Below are positions 36,801 through 48,737 of a stretch of DNA of 64,000 nt, piece by piece. Numbering within the stretch: the first letter of the stretch is position 1; each line of letters begins with the position of its first letter. Below the pieces are notes generated by a model. It was not told the origin of the DNA. It made no database searches and saw only the letters and a program-made list of their open reading frames with translations. Both the position numbers and the translations under genes were made by a program. Source of the DNA: Cyclina sinensis (Eukaryota; Mollusca; Bivalvia; Venerida; Veneridae); the NCBI GenBank assembly GCA_012932295.1, contig JAAONU010000001.1, forward strand, positions 55,587,693 to 55,651,692. Direction: 5' to 3'.

Positions 36801-39800
36801 CTATCAAGTCTACGAGACTTTGTCGTCTTAAGTTATTGACCGGAAACCACCTGGTCTACAAGACTGACCGACTGACATTTGCAAACCAATTATACCTCCA
36901 CTAAAAAAATGTTCGGTTGTCAAAGGTACATAACTTACTCGAAACTATCTTTCCTCTTCCTGTCTGCTCTGCCATCAGTTAATGTTCTTTGTACACCACC
37001 AGCATAAAACAAATGTTATGTACTATATACCCAAACATATCAAAGAAAAAATCATGATTACTTCAGAATGCTTTTAGGCAATCAGACATTTTTTGTTTCA
37101 GTGTTGTATTTATAGAAATTTCCCACACTACAACAGATCGTAACCATCAACTCGCAGTATCATTCCATTTTATACATCTGTACTCGAGTGTTTGGTACAG
37201 GATGGCCCACAGTATGCTGGAAACTCTTTGTCTCACAACATCAGAACAAATACCACCACCATGACCCTTACATAGTCTTTAACAGGTTACAGTACAAACT
37301 GTAACATTTCAACATGTTGATATTGTTGGCGCGTATATACCGAATATATCAATAAAGAGCGATATGATGTTCCTATATCGTCACCGACTGGACGTTTAAA
37401 TAATATATAGAATGAAATGATACATTGCACGTTAATGCGCATGATGTTCAAACGTGGGAAAATATTGTTTCAGATTTGCTTTTAAATGGCAGTAGTAATG
37501 GGCAGAGCAGTTTTATATCCTAGACTGTTGCAGTAAATAAGTTTGTAATGCAGGTAATTCTTGCAGTTGATTAGCACAGGTTCTAGGAACGAAGCTAATA
37601 CCTTAAACATGCCCTCACCATATAGCACCCAGTCATACTATACCACACCCTGCTCATCTCAGCTACAATATCTAAACTTAGTATATCTTTGTCCATAGGA
37701 TACCAATACTTTACCAGGTTGCTGTAGATTTGTAAAAATATTTCATTGAAAAGACTTGAAAAAGAACAACTCTTCAATTGTAAAACTTAAAAAAAATGAT
37801 TTTGAAATGAGAGAAATTTGTGAATGTAAATAAATATATTTACCTTTAAAGGGGCTGTGCTCCAGATGACAAAAAAAAGAAAGTTTTCTTGTATTACAAA
37901 TTTCTTGTAATATTTATGACTAATGCTTACAAAATAACTTACTGACAAAAAATAAGTCAAATAATTACATTATAAATTGATTTTTTCCCTTTCAAAGTGC
38001 TATACCGTAACGCGACGGTATAACTATATCGTATAAGATTTAAAGTAAATATCTGTAATATCACAGACGGCGATGCTGGTGACAGTAAAAGCGTTGGAAA
38101 TATTTTGTTAACATGAAGGTCCAGAGTTCAAATCAGGCTGGAGCGAAAATATTTTTTTATTCTATTTTGACTTTTATAATCAGTTTTGAAGTAAAATATT
38201 ATGTTGTTATAATCTCACGGCATCTCAATATATAATTTATGAAAAAAATTTTTTATGTCAAATCTGGAGTACAGCCTCTTTAATACTAGCGTAAAGTCAG
38301 ACTGAACATTAAACTATAGCATCGGAACAAGTAGCCTTTACAAGATGTATACGTATGTAATTGGAATGATTTAGCCCTACGTTCATTCCATCACTATCAT
38401 GTTAATCATTTAATAATAACTTAACAAGATGCAGTTCGCCATTTTAACACTGCATCTGTGGTGTTTTAAATCATTTTGAAAGACTAGATCTGTTAGTAAT
38501 TATGGGTATAAATGTTTATATTGAGGTAATTTTTTATGACTGGTCATGAAGTGCAGGAAACAAGGTTTAAAAATTTAATCCACTTTAATTCCCACGAATA
38601 TAGGTATTCCAAACCAGCATAAACATTTTATCAGTTGATATACAAAAGGGTCGTAACTCAAGCAATGATTAATATTTGGGAAATGGGGAAAGAATAGATA
38701 AATATGTTTATATACTTTTCATCGCCACAGGTGCTTTAGAACGTGTAAATACCGGAAACAACGTGCAAATTTGATCCAGATGGAAAGCCTTTGCAAATCC
38801 GTTAAGACTTTCAAGAACTATGTTTACAAACAAGGCAGGCATATATATATGCAGAAACTTCTGTTAACAAGAGGTCTGTTAGAGTTCCTAACTGGTCACC
38901 TAAATACGTGCAATGTTGTGGCAGGCCTAAGAAGAATGAGTCATAATTGAATACCTTTTCAAGGGCAGGTTAAAGAAATATGCCTAAATATATTCATTGT
39001 TTTTTCTCTAACTAACCATGACAAAAGTAACAAACTGCACCATGCGTGTTTATAGAAGTGTTGCTACAATAACAATGCTTCTCCCCTTGATTGATAATTT
39101 CGAACTACTAAGTCAATCAAATCAGATCATTCTATGATAACAAATGTTTTATTTTGACTAAAATAGTGTAAACCGAAACTTATTTTCTCTGGTTGTCAAG
39201 AGCACAATGCAAATTCAATATTTGAATATAAGTGCACAACTGTATAAAAAAAAAACTAACAAAAATCAGAGACATAGATATGTTATCTATGTCTCTGCAA
39301 AAATGTAAGCGTATATGGAGCGATGCGATGTAAAATTCAGGCTTTCAGATTTCGTAAACTTAATTTGCCAGAACAGTAGGTTGCAGACAATTACAGTTTC
39401 ATCATTTTGGAAATAGAATTAATTGAGAACCTTTCATTTATGAAATACGCGTAGAAATATGACATTTGTCAAAGTTAGAATAATCGTTATCATTGCAGTT
39501 AATTTTTCAAATTTCATCATAATCATGTTCATCAGATCAATCACTAAAACATGGATACAGTTTTGGTCATATGAATTCGAGTCTGTCTTCTCTAAAAGTA
39601 ACTAATGTAAAGTACAGTTGTCAGTCACCCTAACGTACGATTGCCAAAGTATCGCACCTTTGTTTATATCCAGGCCAAGAAAATGTCCTGACCGCGCATG
39701 TATCTACAGCAAGAACTATTTTACGTCCACAAAACTGGTTTCATGCAGATTGGTCTGCATAAAATCGCGACTTTACAAAGGATACATGTAGACATGCAAA

Positions 39801-39837
39801 GAAATGTAAATTGGCTCAAGATAAGTAAAATTCTTAC

Positions 39838-39954
39838 CGATGAGTGATATTTATGTAGCGCCATTGCGTCCTTTTCCGTCCATTTCGGGAATTCCCTCTC
39901 TTCCATGTACTTAGGGTACACGTAATGTAAAATTTCAAAATTGGTCGGCTCCAT
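39838..39954 (-). CDS. Possible first coding exon of an unknown gene, copy with native upstream sequence
   Basis: Identical in translation to 28,945-29,061: 39 codons from ATG to the donor TCATCG|GTAAGA. Here the upstream region continues past the duplication edge into single-copy DNA, so this would be the copy able to keep its promoter. An open frame upstream on the same strand (39,989-40,189) crosses the duplication edge and is not clearly part of it. Transcript evidence would decide. Confidence 0.35.
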
Positions 39955-40523
39955 TTGTTAAGCGTCTTCCCTTTTGATCTCACTGTCTTTAAAAATCTTC
40001 TATTATCACTTCAGAGCTCGACTTCCTGGTTAAAACGAGACAATAGGAGCTTCCAGCAGCAGGAATATTACTTCTTGGCCACCGAGTTTGATCGTAGAAT
40101 TTGATTGAGAGGATGTAGTCATAAATCTTGACGGTTATGCAGCTTACTCTTGAACTTAGTGTTACCGTAAGAATGTTGGATATTCCCATCTTGGCAAAAT
40201 CAAAGGAGACTTAAACACAGGCATTTGTCTATACTAATTAAGAAAAATGGTACATATCTGTAATAATCAGTGCTAGAACAATCTTGATTCAGAAGAAGGG
40301 GGCGATTTCTGCAGAAATTTTATAGCTGACTGTTTTGCACAATAATTGAATAATGTAGTTGACTAATATCCTGGAATTTTAAGCTTGTACTATATTGCAA
40401 AAACAACCTTATCGGAGTATGTTATTGCAATGCAGTAACACAAGAATCACGTTATCTGTCCTCATTGCCAATATGTTAGTTTCTTTTTATATTTTAAAGA
40501 ATAAAAACGCGAAGTTTTACTCG

Positions 40524-40524
<1 letters not shown>

Positions 40525-40570
<46 letters not shown>
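40525..40570. repeat. (TG)23 microsatellite
   Basis: An uninterrupted TG dinucleotide run, followed by GTT repeats to ~40,590. Confidence 0.95.
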
Positions 40571-40571
<1 letters not shown>

Positions 40572-41106
40572 TTTTGTTGTTGTTGTTTTTAGTGGGGGTC
40601 GGTCTTTTATTTTTTAAAAAAAGAAAAACATCCTGAATCAAAGTCCCATTTACAATATTGGCATTTAAATAATCTCTAAAGGACGCCATTAAAAAGCTGT
40701 TAATTAGTTAGTTTCATACCTAGTCTGTGTTGACTGAGATTTATTACTTACTGTCAAAACAGAAAAAGGGGTTTCGTTTACTGTACATTAGAATTGCATT
40801 TTCAAAAAATAAAGTTGAGGTAAACTTCCCCAAATAACTAGAATATAGTTGAACGGCGTTGAGTCAAACGTAAAAAAAACGCTATCAACTGACAGTAAAG
40901 ATCAACAGTTTCCCCCAACTCTGTCCTTTTAACCCTGATTTATTTATATCCAAGACATTCTCAGTCTCAAGTGAGGGGATAATGAGAACATTAAGATCAC
41001 TTAGTGCTGGTCATTAAACAAGTGAGAAGTAACAGTGGGTGTAAATGCGTTAATCTAAGAGAAAAAGTCAATCATGGTCCATTATCTAACTCAGAATGTT
41101 TTTCTG

Positions 41107-41190
41107 TTTTTTTTTTTTTTTTTTTTGTTTTTTTTTTTTTTTTTTTGTTTTGTTTTTTTTTTTTTTTGTTTGTTTTTTTTTGGTGGGGGG
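41107..41190. repeat. T-rich low-complexity tract
   Basis: Long T runs are broken by single G or C bases. Its apparent open frames are artefacts of composition. Confidence 0.9.
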
Positions 41191-41339
41191 AATATTCTTT
41201 GTGTGTGTTTTTATATACACTTTTTGGTGGCTTTTTTCGTCTTTCTTGTGTGGTGTTGTTGTTATTTTAATTATCAGTTCAAGCACTGCTCAACTATCGC
41301 AGTTTAAACTTCATATTGTTTGTACGGATACGAGGTCTG

Positions 41340-41445
41340 GTCGGGTAGCACTGCAAAGATGGAGGTTGAAGTCATGGTCTAATTCTGCTGTGATTCGAAC
41401 TTGCGGCCAAGGAGTTACAGTTCTGCATCAACGCAACAACTTATC
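41340..41445 (-). mobile_element. Possible tRNA-derived SINE fragment
   Basis: The minus strand reads GCAAGTTCGAATCACAG, close to a B box, about 45 bases after GATAAGTTGTTGCGTTGATG, a possible A-box region. No tail or target duplication was identified. A diverged tRNA pseudogene is an alternative. Confidence 0.35.
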
Positions 41446-42955
41446 CTCTTCTGTCTCAGGAGTGTATATCTCTTCAGTGACGAAATGTTGGAACATGATC
41501 TGTAATTGGTAGTTACAGACCAATCGTTGAATTGTACTGGGTTTTTGTACAGAAAAGATTGTACATATTTCAGTGCCGATTGGCACTGTAAATGCTGTGA
41601 TATAGAACAGCCGAGAAACATCTGAGTAATTTGTACAATTTACAATGGAAGTGATAGAACTGTTAGCAGCACACTTGTATACTACTCATAAGAAATCATT
41701 CTAAAGTGTGCATTCCTCCAGTAAGTGTTACAAATATCCCTGACAATGAACAGGAATATTGAACTGCCATGCCTTTGACCACTGTTGAGAACTTTACACA
41801 TTTCATTTCATTTTAATCACGTTCTAGCACAATTTATACAAGCATATTAATTAAAATCGTCATTTCAGTTTTACACGAGCTGCTTTTTAAAAATGCAACA
41901 GGTGAACCACCATTTTGAAATAAAACAAGCTAACAAGATGATTGAGATGTAAGTGATTATGATTCTTTTAAGATTTACAGAAGACTTATTTTGCAAAAGA
42001 ACATTAAAAATGACTAAGAAATGCTAGAAAAAGTACTCAAGTTTGATCTTTTCATTACATCCCTTGTCACTTTTTATACCATAGAATGTAAACTGAAGAA
42101 AACAGTTTCATAAATATTTGATAACTGTCAGTCTTTTACAATCTATCTGAGCCCATCCCCCTCTATTTCAGCAAATGGATATGAGGCACCTGATCAAAAC
42201 ATTATAATCTTTCTACACAATGCAAGACCACCACAAGGAGAAAGGGAAGTCACTGCAGTTTTAGAGATTTTAAGATTGAAATCACATACAAAATGGGAAG
42301 ACTTTGTACTTCCACTGAAATAAAATCTTCTTGACAGTAGATATGGATCTAAAAGGAAGCTCTGACAGACATCTAAAACAAAATTTTGCATCTCTTTGGA
42401 ATCAGAAGCTGGAGTTGTACTCCATGAGATACATAAACCATGGCTCTGTGACCCTCCCAAGATCCTTTTATTATTTCATATACATTATAAAATACTGATC
42501 TGACAAACGATACTGAATAAAACTAAAGCACAAAATACAATTATCTGTGAAGGCATCTTGGCTGATTTCTTTATTTATAAATGGCATGTTTTCATTATTG
42601 ACACCAAGCATCGCCAGTTACAAATCTATAACTATCAATATTAATCACTCACTACACTCAAGTACAAAATGCCTATTCAAAAATGACAATGAACTGAAAT
42701 TTCAAAAAGTCTGAAACTTTTAATCTTTTGATACCAGTGCATAATATCATTAACTTTCCAAAAATAAACACAGACATCTGGTGAGCATCTCATTCACAAA
42801 TAAATTTCACCATTCAAATGTAGGTTTTGTGGTTGCAAAATAAAGTGCATGTACATACATATTTGTTCTACTGTTCAGTTTCATTTTCATTTTACAGAAG
42901 ATACAAAGATTAATAAAAATGTGTAACAAAACAAAAATGTAAAACAATATCATTA

Positions 42956-42961
42956 TTTATT
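42956..42961 (-). terminator. Candidate polyadenylation signal for PFDN1
   Basis: AATAAA on the minus strand, about 300 bases after the PFDN1 stop codon. Other candidates exist further on; the choice is tentative. Confidence 0.3.
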
Positions 42962-43257
42962 ATGAATTAGGTTTCTTCCTTAAATCTGATGGCACTTTGT
43001 CAATGAATTTAAGCAGTATGTGAAAATTCATCTATCAGTTTCAACTATTTTACTTCATGTTGGGAAAGCATGCACACATTCAGAATACTAAGCTAAAAAT
43101 AGATCTCTGCAGAAATCATATTATATACTTATTGCTTATCACATATTTTCAGATCTTCACTGATGTTTCTTTATAGTCTTTACATGAACACAGTTCATAC
43201 ATCGATTATTTAGCTAAATTTATAAATTCAATTTACAACACTTGTTATAAAAGTCTG

Positions 43258-46200
43258 TTATCCCCTGCCCTGCTTGGAAAGAACAAGTTCCCTTAAACTG
43301 TCCTCACTTTCTTTCATGTTCCTTTCCAAATAAGCTTTGGTATTCTGAAACAAAAGACACAAGAGCTTTCAGAATGACACATACGTTTATCTACACATAA
43401 AGCTGAACTTAGTTAAAATTTCAGGATTCTCTCATTTTCAAGTAATTGATTGAAAATCAGGTATGAAATTTATGCTCCCATGAACATTTGATGCTGTGAG
43501 CAGAAAATCATAAGGATTTATGTACACATGCCAAACCATCCTGTAACGGGGTTCTTCGTGGCCAAGAAAGCCATTACCAGAACATGTTTTCAAAGAGCAA
43601 ACCGCTGTGAGGCTGACATTTGACTCTATGGGCATAATAGGATTCAATTACATATCATGCGATCCATCCTGCAAGGTCTGAAGGTCCTGGGTGCAGTTAT
43701 TCGTCAGTTATTGATTAGAAACCATTTTCACATTGCAAGCCCCTGTGAGCTTGAATTATGTCCTGGAGGGCCCAATAACAACATACTTCACCTACATGTA
43801 CACAAGATCCCTAAACTATCTACCAAATCTCAAGTGTCTTTTCCTATTTGTTCTCATGGAAAGGAGGGGGGAGGGTTAATTCTCAATCAACATAAGAATT
43901 TCAATGTTTGTATGTACCTATTATCACCCGAGTTCTAGGATGATACTGATGCAAACTTTAACTAAACTGAAAATTAAATTTCTCAGCAAATCAGTTAATA
44001 CTGAATTCTTTTTAAATGCATGTACAATTGACATTTTACTGCAAATTTATTCTTTTTTTTAAAAAAAAAGCTCGAGAAGTTAACACTTATCTTATCAAAT
44101 AAATATTTGTATAACTATACCTCTATAGTCTTTATTTTATTATCTGCCGCTTTTACTTTCATTTCTAGAGTATTTTTGACTTCTGGAATTCCTGCCAACA
44201 TAAACCTGGAAAAAAATAATTAAAGTTAAAATAAAAATGAAATTTTGTGACTTTGAAAGTACTATAGATATATATCTTGCATATATATCTTCTAAGAAAA
44301 TAATTAATTTATGCAAACAAAGCATATCAAACAGCCAGTTTTTATTTCAAAATCTGACTTTAAGATATCTTTTTGTCTAAGAAAATGCAGACAGATATAT
44401 TTTCATACAACAGGAAATAAAGGTATCTACAATAGTTCTAAAGTATAAAATATCTGGTTTTGTCTTTTTCTTAGAAATGAAATAAAAATCCTTTTCATTT
44501 CAATTCAATATCTGACAATGAAATAGGAAACACTCTACTGTTAGCAATTTCATCCTATAGTTCCTGTTTATGTCTTTTTTATTGTTTGCCTGTGTATGTG
44601 AGTGGGAGGTTTTAAAAATCTGTTAGGAATTCTAATCAACAATTAAAAATCTGAGTGCTTTCCTGTGATTCAGACACCACCTCTTTTTGGCACAAGTACT
44701 GTTAAAAATTCTTCAATACAGATACCATGTATAACATATATGCATGAATTGAAAGAATTTGATTCTATAATAAATGTAATATTTATGTATGAGTTTATGC
44801 TAATCTTCATAAAACACACATGGATTAACCACTTACATTCTACCAACTCCTTCATAAACTCTTGTATTTTCTGGTAATCGTGAAATCTCTTTTTCTACAA
44901 GCATGGAGTGTTGAATACTTCTTTTTAGAGTTTCTATTTGAGCATCTGAAACTTTCAGTTGCTGTGTTGTTGTTATCAACTTTCCTTGGAGCTCCTGAAA
45001 AGCCTGAAAGTAGAAAATATGACATTACAGTATTATAACTGTCAAAATGAGATTGTGCAAATTTAGATATATAATTCCTTTAAAAGTTATTCAATACATA
45101 CTTTGTTCATGTAGCTTCTTTTCTATGGTAATTTAATCTATCTAAAGAATTTAAGTGCTGCACATAAAAGAATGACGTTCGGAAAAAAATTCAAAATAAA
45201 GAACCAGTTTATGAGAGTGTGTAATGCATCATCAAATATCGCCTATAAACTCTTCAATGCATAAATTACTATTTGTTATCAGTGATTTTACATACTCAGT
45301 ATGATTGTTTCTGAGAGATATTGGGGCTTAATCCAAGAACTGTCAGATTGACACTGCTGGCTCAACCTGGTGAGCCTAAAATCAAATAGATGCAGAGTTA
45401 TCTACTCATAAAGCAAAACATCAGCCCACTTTTTCTTCCTATTGTTCAAGAGAACAAGAATATTTAAGTTAAAGCCATTCAAAATGGGTCTTGCTATGTT
45501 TTACAGCTCTGTGAATTATATGAATTGTACATACAATAATGAAAGATTTTTTGTGGTTGTTTCACACCATAAAATATGAAAGTTTCTCAAACTGAATAAC
45601 AGATCGTGCAGAAGGTAATTAATACATTACATGTTCAAGTATCTTGGGATCAATATAGGACTAAATTATGTAATCAAGTTTCTAAAACAAAGAATACTTA
45701 TTTGGTAAAATTGAACCAGAAATCAGTCCTTTGAATAAGCCATCAAGTTACTATTTTCACCTCATTTTATCATAATATTTAATGTTTTACTTTTTCTATA
45801 TGTAATGCAATGTCTAATGGCTCCCATGTACTTACATTTATGAGACTGGATCATATTTCTTCACACTATATTTCTTGCTGTAAGAAATATTTATGGAGGA
45901 AAATACCACTAAACACGAATAAAATGTTATTTTTTATTGTAATATCAAAGTTTCGCCGTGAGGCTTCATCAGGGTATGAAACAAAAACAATAATAATAAA
46001 GGAATGACGCAACGTCCCACTTAATCATTATAGATACAACAATTTTTTATATAAGGCATATATATCATGTTTGAAAGCTATATGAAATAAGATACTACTG
46101 TACTACACTTCTCCCCTATTTAACCGTTAGGAGCTGGGCATCTACTATACAAATTCTGCTCAAACCGTGCAAGGGACTCAACTCAACCCTGCACTTCCAC

Positions 46201-48660
46201 TGCACACAGGCACTAACCAAGGTAAAAAGCAGTTGAAGATTCATGGAATTACTGCTGCCATCAATATAGTAACCTCACCTATGCGCTCAATATGGGACAC
46301 CCATCCAAGAACTAACCATGGATAATGTTGCTTAACTTGGCAAACATTCCAGACACTCCAACCATATTGCTAAAGAGCTAGCCCAACAGCGAGGCTATTG
46401 GAAGTGCCTTTTTATCTATCTGGTGTCCACTACACTTCTTAGGTCTATCCCAATATTTTTTTTTTCATTAGAATTTGAAATGAATTATTTTTGTTATTCA
46501 AATAAACCCCAAAGACATTTTCTACTCTATATTTGTATTCATGGGATAGTTGACATCCAAAATATTCCAAATTGAATTTGTAACAGTTAACACAGTCTGT
46601 ATTTTGAACACCCATTTTAGTAGAAAATTTATTAAATGTGTAATTAATAAAATTTCAAACAGTGATGATTTTAGAATGATAAATAAAACAAAATAGAAGA
46701 GCGTTAATCATAAGTAAGCACAGAATCATCATCCTTTTAAACAATTACAATATTTACATTAGAAAATTTAATGTCAGTTAGCTTAATTTAAGTTGCCAAA
46801 AACACAAACAATACAACAGGAAATAAATTTTATCTATACTGATTTCAGTTATAAATATTTTTAAACATACACACAGAAACATGACTCCCAGAGTGACCTT
46901 CTAATGATGCATGTTACATGTATCTTGAGGTGTTTTCATCTGAATTAAGCTGAAATAATCGCTTTTATTCACATCATACCTGTCAAGGGTCTGGAGAAGG
47001 TTAGAGTGAGATAAAATAAAAGGGGGGGTCCGGGGGTCCTCCCCCGGAAAATTTTGAAATTCTAGGTCGTCTGTGGTGCATTCTGGGCTCATTTATACTC
47101 CATATTCACTTTGTTTACATTGACACCGTGCGATATTCTGATAATTTATAAATCTTATGCTATCACCGTTTCCGGATATTAGGTCATACACCACTAATAG
47201 CTCAATTTGGCGTAATCAGGAAGGAAAAAATACAATATTGCCGTTCAAAATTATTTTATAATTTGTTGATTTTTTTTTTCATTTTGTTTTTATAAAAATG
47301 AGTGAGAAATTATTTAATCAGCGTGAGGGTCCAAATTCACTATAAATAGCGTGAGACTCACGGCGAAACCGTGAGACTTGACAGGTATGTCACATTCATT
47401 TTTGGGTTACAATATTCCCATTTGATTTCGGAATGCAAATGAGCCAGATCTTACATTTCGATTTGCTAAGCCTATGGAATTACATAACATGTAAAATGAA
47501 AACATAAAATATCATATAAAATAGTGTTAGACGACTAAGACAAGTAAATAGTAACATGGTGGCTTATTTATAGGACTAACCAGAAATAAGCAAACTTAAG
47601 GCAATAGTTAACACCATTTGTGGTAAATAAATTACAAGGTATCAATTTACTATCAAAGTATGTTTATGAAAAAAAAATTAAATTTAGTAAGAGATTACAC
47701 CTATGTAGAGAATGTTTACACTTTCATTTGTTGAAAGGTTGAAACAGCATAAAATAACTAATCTCTTCAGGGGGCATCGGTAAATGGGCAACCAGTACCG
47801 ACGATAAATAAGCTCAGATATTCATTTACGAATTTATCCTTGTATTACATCATCATTTCTTTAATATTAAGATAATGCTTTTTAGAACCTAAACTTTTTT
47901 ATATCAGTTCAAAATTTACTAAATTTAATATTAATCATTTTTTGAATGATATTTATTGATTTCGTAAAATAAAACATATTATATAACATATTTTCTATTA
48001 TATACATTTATATAAAAACATGTATATAACGCAATTGATGATCATTTTCATATTTAATACACATTATATTTCCCTAATTTTTCAGAATTTTTACTTCAAA
48101 TTATGATAAAAAAATCTTTTACTTGATTGTTATGTATGTAGTAATATCAAGGATATATCAATCTGAAACATGATAATGAATATGTATTGGGGGTGAAAAG
48201 ACTTAATAAGTATAGCCATTTCACCCCCAAAATGGGGGTGAAATGTCTTGGGAGGAAAAGTCTTGGGGGTGAAACGTCTGTCAACCCACCGGTATATTTG
48301 TGAATAGATTTTGGTCAAGGAGTAGAGCACCAGACTCCCGATCTGAAGGTTCCTGGTTTGAATCCCACCAGAGGTGAGAGTCTCTAGTGACACTCTACAT
48401 TCCTCACTTTCGGCCCGGGTACTGGTGTGAACCCTGCCATACCAGAATTTACAGGATTTCAGACTTTACATGTGTTTATCCGGTAACTACTCGTGTCCGG
48501 ATACTACTACAATTAATGGAATTAGCATGTTCATGTATTCGAAAGAACTATCAACAATATTTCGTTTAAAGATTATTGTCTGATATTTTTTGTTATATTG
48601 TAAATATAAAACAACCTTTTTTAGTTCCATATCAACTGGAATTTGTTGCTTTCCGGCCAT
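43258..48660 (-). CDS. PFDN1: Prefoldin subunit 1, complete, four exons
   Basis: Beta-type subunit of the hexameric prefoldin chaperone, which passes unfolded actin and tubulin to the CCT chaperonin in the cytosol. Minus-strand coding exons: 48,660-48,616 (MAGKQQIPVDMELKK), 45,003-44,837, 44,205-44,121 and 43,344-43,258. They join in phase (0, 2, 0) to 384 nt, 127 residues, against 122 in human. Family signatures: DMELKKAFQELQ at the start, RVYEGVGRMF at the centre (human MYEGVGRMF), and AYLERNMKESEDSLREL near the end (human SYLERSVKEAEDNIREM). The two flanking helical regions form the coiled-coil tentacle. The first donor, AAG|GTTGTT, is weak. An in-frame ATG 12 codons upstream exists, but the chosen start fits the family. 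Intron 1 (45,004-48,615) is full of mobile elements, and a foldback element begins 78 bp upstream of the start codon. Confidence 0.95.
43380..43860 (+). repeat. Diverged tandem-core repeat in PFDN1 intron 3
   Basis: It contains AACCATCCTGTAA, GATCCATCCTGCAAGG, TTATTGATTAGAAACC and CCCCTGTGAGCTTGAA, the same ordered words as the block at 24,980-26,010. About three decayed units are present. A single decayed unit may also lie at 45,300-45,480. Confidence 0.6.
46280..46385 (-). mobile_element. 5S rRNA-derived sequence (SINE3-type or 5S pseudogene)
   Basis: The minus strand reads CCAAGTTAAGCAAC and then GGTTAGTTCTTGGATGGG followed by TGTCCCA. These are the A box and C box of the 5S rRNA internal promoter (5S: GAAGTTAAGCAACGT and GGTCAGTACTTGGATGGGTG) in the right order and spacing. 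The 5' part (CAATATGGTTGGAGTGTC) is only loosely 5S-like and the 3' part departs from 5S, so it is not a functional 5S gene. Sequence down to about 46,130 may be the body of a 5S-derived SINE. It lies in PFDN1 intron 1, in the gene's own orientation. Confidence 0.75.
46975..47389. mobile_element. MITE, TIR CATACCTGTCAAG, target duplication TCACAT
   Basis: A 13-bp perfect inverted repeat, CATACCTGTCAAG and CTTGACAGGTATG, is flanked by direct TCACAT at 46,969-46,974 and 47,390-47,395. The element is 415 bp and has no coding capacity. It contains a G-run/C-run stretch (~47,022-47,046) and CGTGAGACTCACGG. It is inserted in PFDN1 intron 1. The superfamily is not assigned. Confidence 0.8.
47765..47816 (+). 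mobile_element. SINE family B, 3' tail only
   Basis: GGGGGCATCGGTAAATGGGC followed by CCGACGATAAATAAGCTCA matches the 3' end of the SINE at 12,772-13,102. It is heavily 5'-truncated. Confidence 0.7.
48190..48285. repeat. Short minisatellite GGGGGTGAAA / GTCTTGGG
   Basis: The words GGGGGTGAAA and GTCTTGGG(G/A)G alternate several times, with an inverted ATTTCACCCCCAAAATGGGG in the middle. No gene is seen. Confidence 0.6.
48305..48440 (+). mobile_element. tRNA-derived SINE (family A related)
   Basis: GTCAAGGAGTAGAGCACC resembles a D-arm and A box. CCTGGTTTGAATCCCACC is a near-perfect T-arm and B box. AGAGGTGAGAGTCTC and ACATTCCTCAC follow, as in the SINE at 18,206. It is located near the 5' end of PFDN1 intron 1, antisense to the gene. 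Confidence 0.7.
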
Positions 48661-48737
48661 GTTGCTGACTCCAAAAACGGAAGAGTTCTGTTTCAATCAA
48701 CCGAACGAAATAGTAATACACGAAAAGAGTACTAAAG

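Larger units (their letters stand above)
29168..40060 (+). repeat. Young 10.9 kb tandem duplication, copy 2
   Basis: This is a direct repeat of 18,276-29,167, 10,893 bp long. It begins inside a SINE (AGGCGAGATTCTC) and ends where copy 1 ended (CTTCCAGCAGC), after which unique sequence AGGAATATTAC follows. All internal elements recur at +10,892, or +10,893 after ~39,245. Near-identity means either a very recent event or an assembly artefact. Confidence 0.95.
40061..43257. other. Intergenic region between the duplication and PFDN1
   Basis: It holds a (TG)n microsatellite, T-rich low-complexity sequence and a weak tRNA-like segment, listed separately. The part next to 43,258 should contain the PFDN1 3' untranslated region. 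No other gene is seen; the open frame at 42,194-42,460 (minus) shows no recognisable domain. Confidence 0.5.

Noticed and set aside
41004..41512. Several overlapping phenylalanine- or lysine-rich open frames
   Set aside because: They are produced by the T-rich low-complexity tract.
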